DNA of 6,074 nt from an uncultured Clostridia bacterium (GTDB lineage Bacteria; Bacillota; Clostridia; Oscillospirales; Ruminococcaceae). Below are positions 5,676 through 6,074 of the stretch, in pieces. The stretch spans positions 1-6,074 of the forward strand of contig CAMNBY010000195.1 of the NCBI GenBank assembly GCA_946533615.1, in the 5' to 3' direction. Below the pieces are notes generated by a model. The model was not told the origin of the DNA. It was given only the letters and a program-made list of their open reading frames with translations, and searched no databases. The position numbers were made by a program, and so were the translations under genes. Within the stretch, counting starts at the first letter, position 1, and every line of letters begins with the position of its first letter.

Positions 5676-6074
5676 GTTACGAATATGAAGAAGTGGACGG
5701 CAGGAAGATCAGGGTGCGTCCGCGAGAGATAAACACAGAGGTCGATGCCGACGGCTATTTCCACCGCCAGCCCAACCGCTTCACCGAAGGCTTCGGCGAG
5801 GGCAGGAACCCGATCGAGGCGGGGAGATACCATCTCGTCTGGGCAAAGCTCTGCCACTGGTCGAACAGGGCGTCTATCGTAAGAGAGCTGCTCGGCCTCG
5901 AGGACGCTGTCACCGTGAACCTTGTGAACCACGGGAAGCACGAGAAGAACCTCGGCTGGGAGTTTGTCTATGACAAGGATTTCACCGACCCGGAGCTCGG
6001 CATACGCTTTCTCTCGGAGGCCTACTACAAGGCCGACGAGGACTACGACGGCCGCACGACCGTGCCTGCCCTGA
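5672..6074 (+). CDS. Xi-class GST / glutathionyl-hydroquinone reductase-like protein, paralogue 3, 3'-partial
   Basis: Only the first 134 residues, the thioredoxin-like domain, are inside the window, and the frame is open at the edge. Family features are GYFHRQPNRF (28-37), FGEGRNPIEAGRYHLVW (41-57), the active-site Cys61, GLEDAVTVN, a GW at 95-96 in NLGWEFVYD, and GRTTVPAL (127-134) at the cis-Pro strand. It clearly belongs with the two GST genes upstream but is more divergent: its N-terminus is several residues longer, and the active-site motif reads CHWSNR instead of CPWAHR. The catalytic Cys and the Trp two residues on are kept, while the Pro after the Cys and the Ala-His pair are not. 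This implies a separate subgroup with a changed active-site pocket, not a recent copy. The helical substrate domain, and the element that is N-D-Y in the paralogues, lie beyond the window. Confidence 0.9.
   Translation, partial: MSYEYEEVDGRKIRVRPREINTEVDADGYFHRQPNRFTEGFGEGRNPIEAGRYHLVWAKLCHWSNRASIVRELLGLEDAVTVNLVNHGKHEKNLGWEFVYDKDFTDPELGIRFLSEAYYKADEDYDGRTTVPAL

Larger units (their letters stand above)
1..6074 (+). other. Probable polycistronic unit (operon) extending past both window ends
   Basis: All seven genes run in one direction. The junctions are: 10 nt gap, 1 nt overlap (TGATG), 12 nt gap, 47 nt gap holding the hairpin, 3 nt gap, and 4 nt overlap (ATGA). Each junction has its own Shine-Dalgarno element, and I find no convincing promoter between genes. 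The transcription start must be upstream of base 1. The hairpin at 3291-3317 may divide the unit into two expression levels. Confidence 0.75.

Noticed and set aside
1..6074. Mobile element, CRISPR array, tRNA or rRNA
   Set aside because: No transposase or integrase, no terminal inverted repeats, no regularly spaced repeats and no RNA-gene motifs are visible; the window is almost wholly filled by seven coding regions.

Overview
The window is a single, gap-free, plus-strand gene cluster, probably one operon, that enters and leaves the window mid-gene. It is GC-rich, yet uses ATA (Ile) and AGA/AGG (Arg) codons freely. It also has strong AGGAGG-type ribosome binding sites and a Gram-positive-style lipoprotein with no sign of an outer-membrane system. 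This suggests an anaerobic Bacillota/Clostridia organism, perhaps a gut Ruminococcaceae/Oscillospirales relative. The taxonomic call is an inference.

Layout, left to right. (1) 1-840: an amino-acid-type ABC transporter substrate-binding lipoprotein, lacking only its first few codons. (2) 851-1813: a glutathionyl-hydroquinone reductase-like (Xi-class, YqjG/ECM4 family) glutathione S-transferase. (3) 1813-2286: a small GNAT N-acetyltransferase. (4) 2299-3288: a second GST of the same family, a close paralogue of the first. (5) 3291-3317: a hairpin with a T-run between the two halves of the cluster. (6) 3336-4487: a Cys/Met-metabolism PLP enzyme (cystathionine gamma-synthase/gamma-lyase type). 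(7) 4491-5675: a MalY/PatB-type PLP C-S beta-lyase that starts at TTG. (8) 5672-6074: the first 134 codons of a third, more divergent GST paralogue, cut by the window end. Genes abut or overlap (TGATG, ATGA) or are separated by 48 nt or less, and each complete junction has a readable ribosome binding site.

How the parts may work together (inference). Amino-acid uptake, three thiol-transfer/reductive-dethiolation enzymes, an acetyltransferase and two carbon-sulfur lyase-class enzymes all fit sulfur amino-acid or S-conjugate handling. One reading is import of a cysteine/cystine-like or S-substituted cysteine compound, removal of the thiol from an aromatic or electrophilic partner by the GSTs, then cleavage to recover sulfur. 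The conservative alternative is that the two PLP enzymes form an ordinary transsulfuration pair (cystathionine gamma-synthase plus cystathionine beta-lyase activity of MalY/PatB) making homocysteine, with GST genes as co-transcribed passengers. Three linked Xi-class GST paralogues, two of them lacking the usual Glu-Ser glutathione-binding pair, are the most unusual aspect. There is no stretch over 300 bases without a gene.
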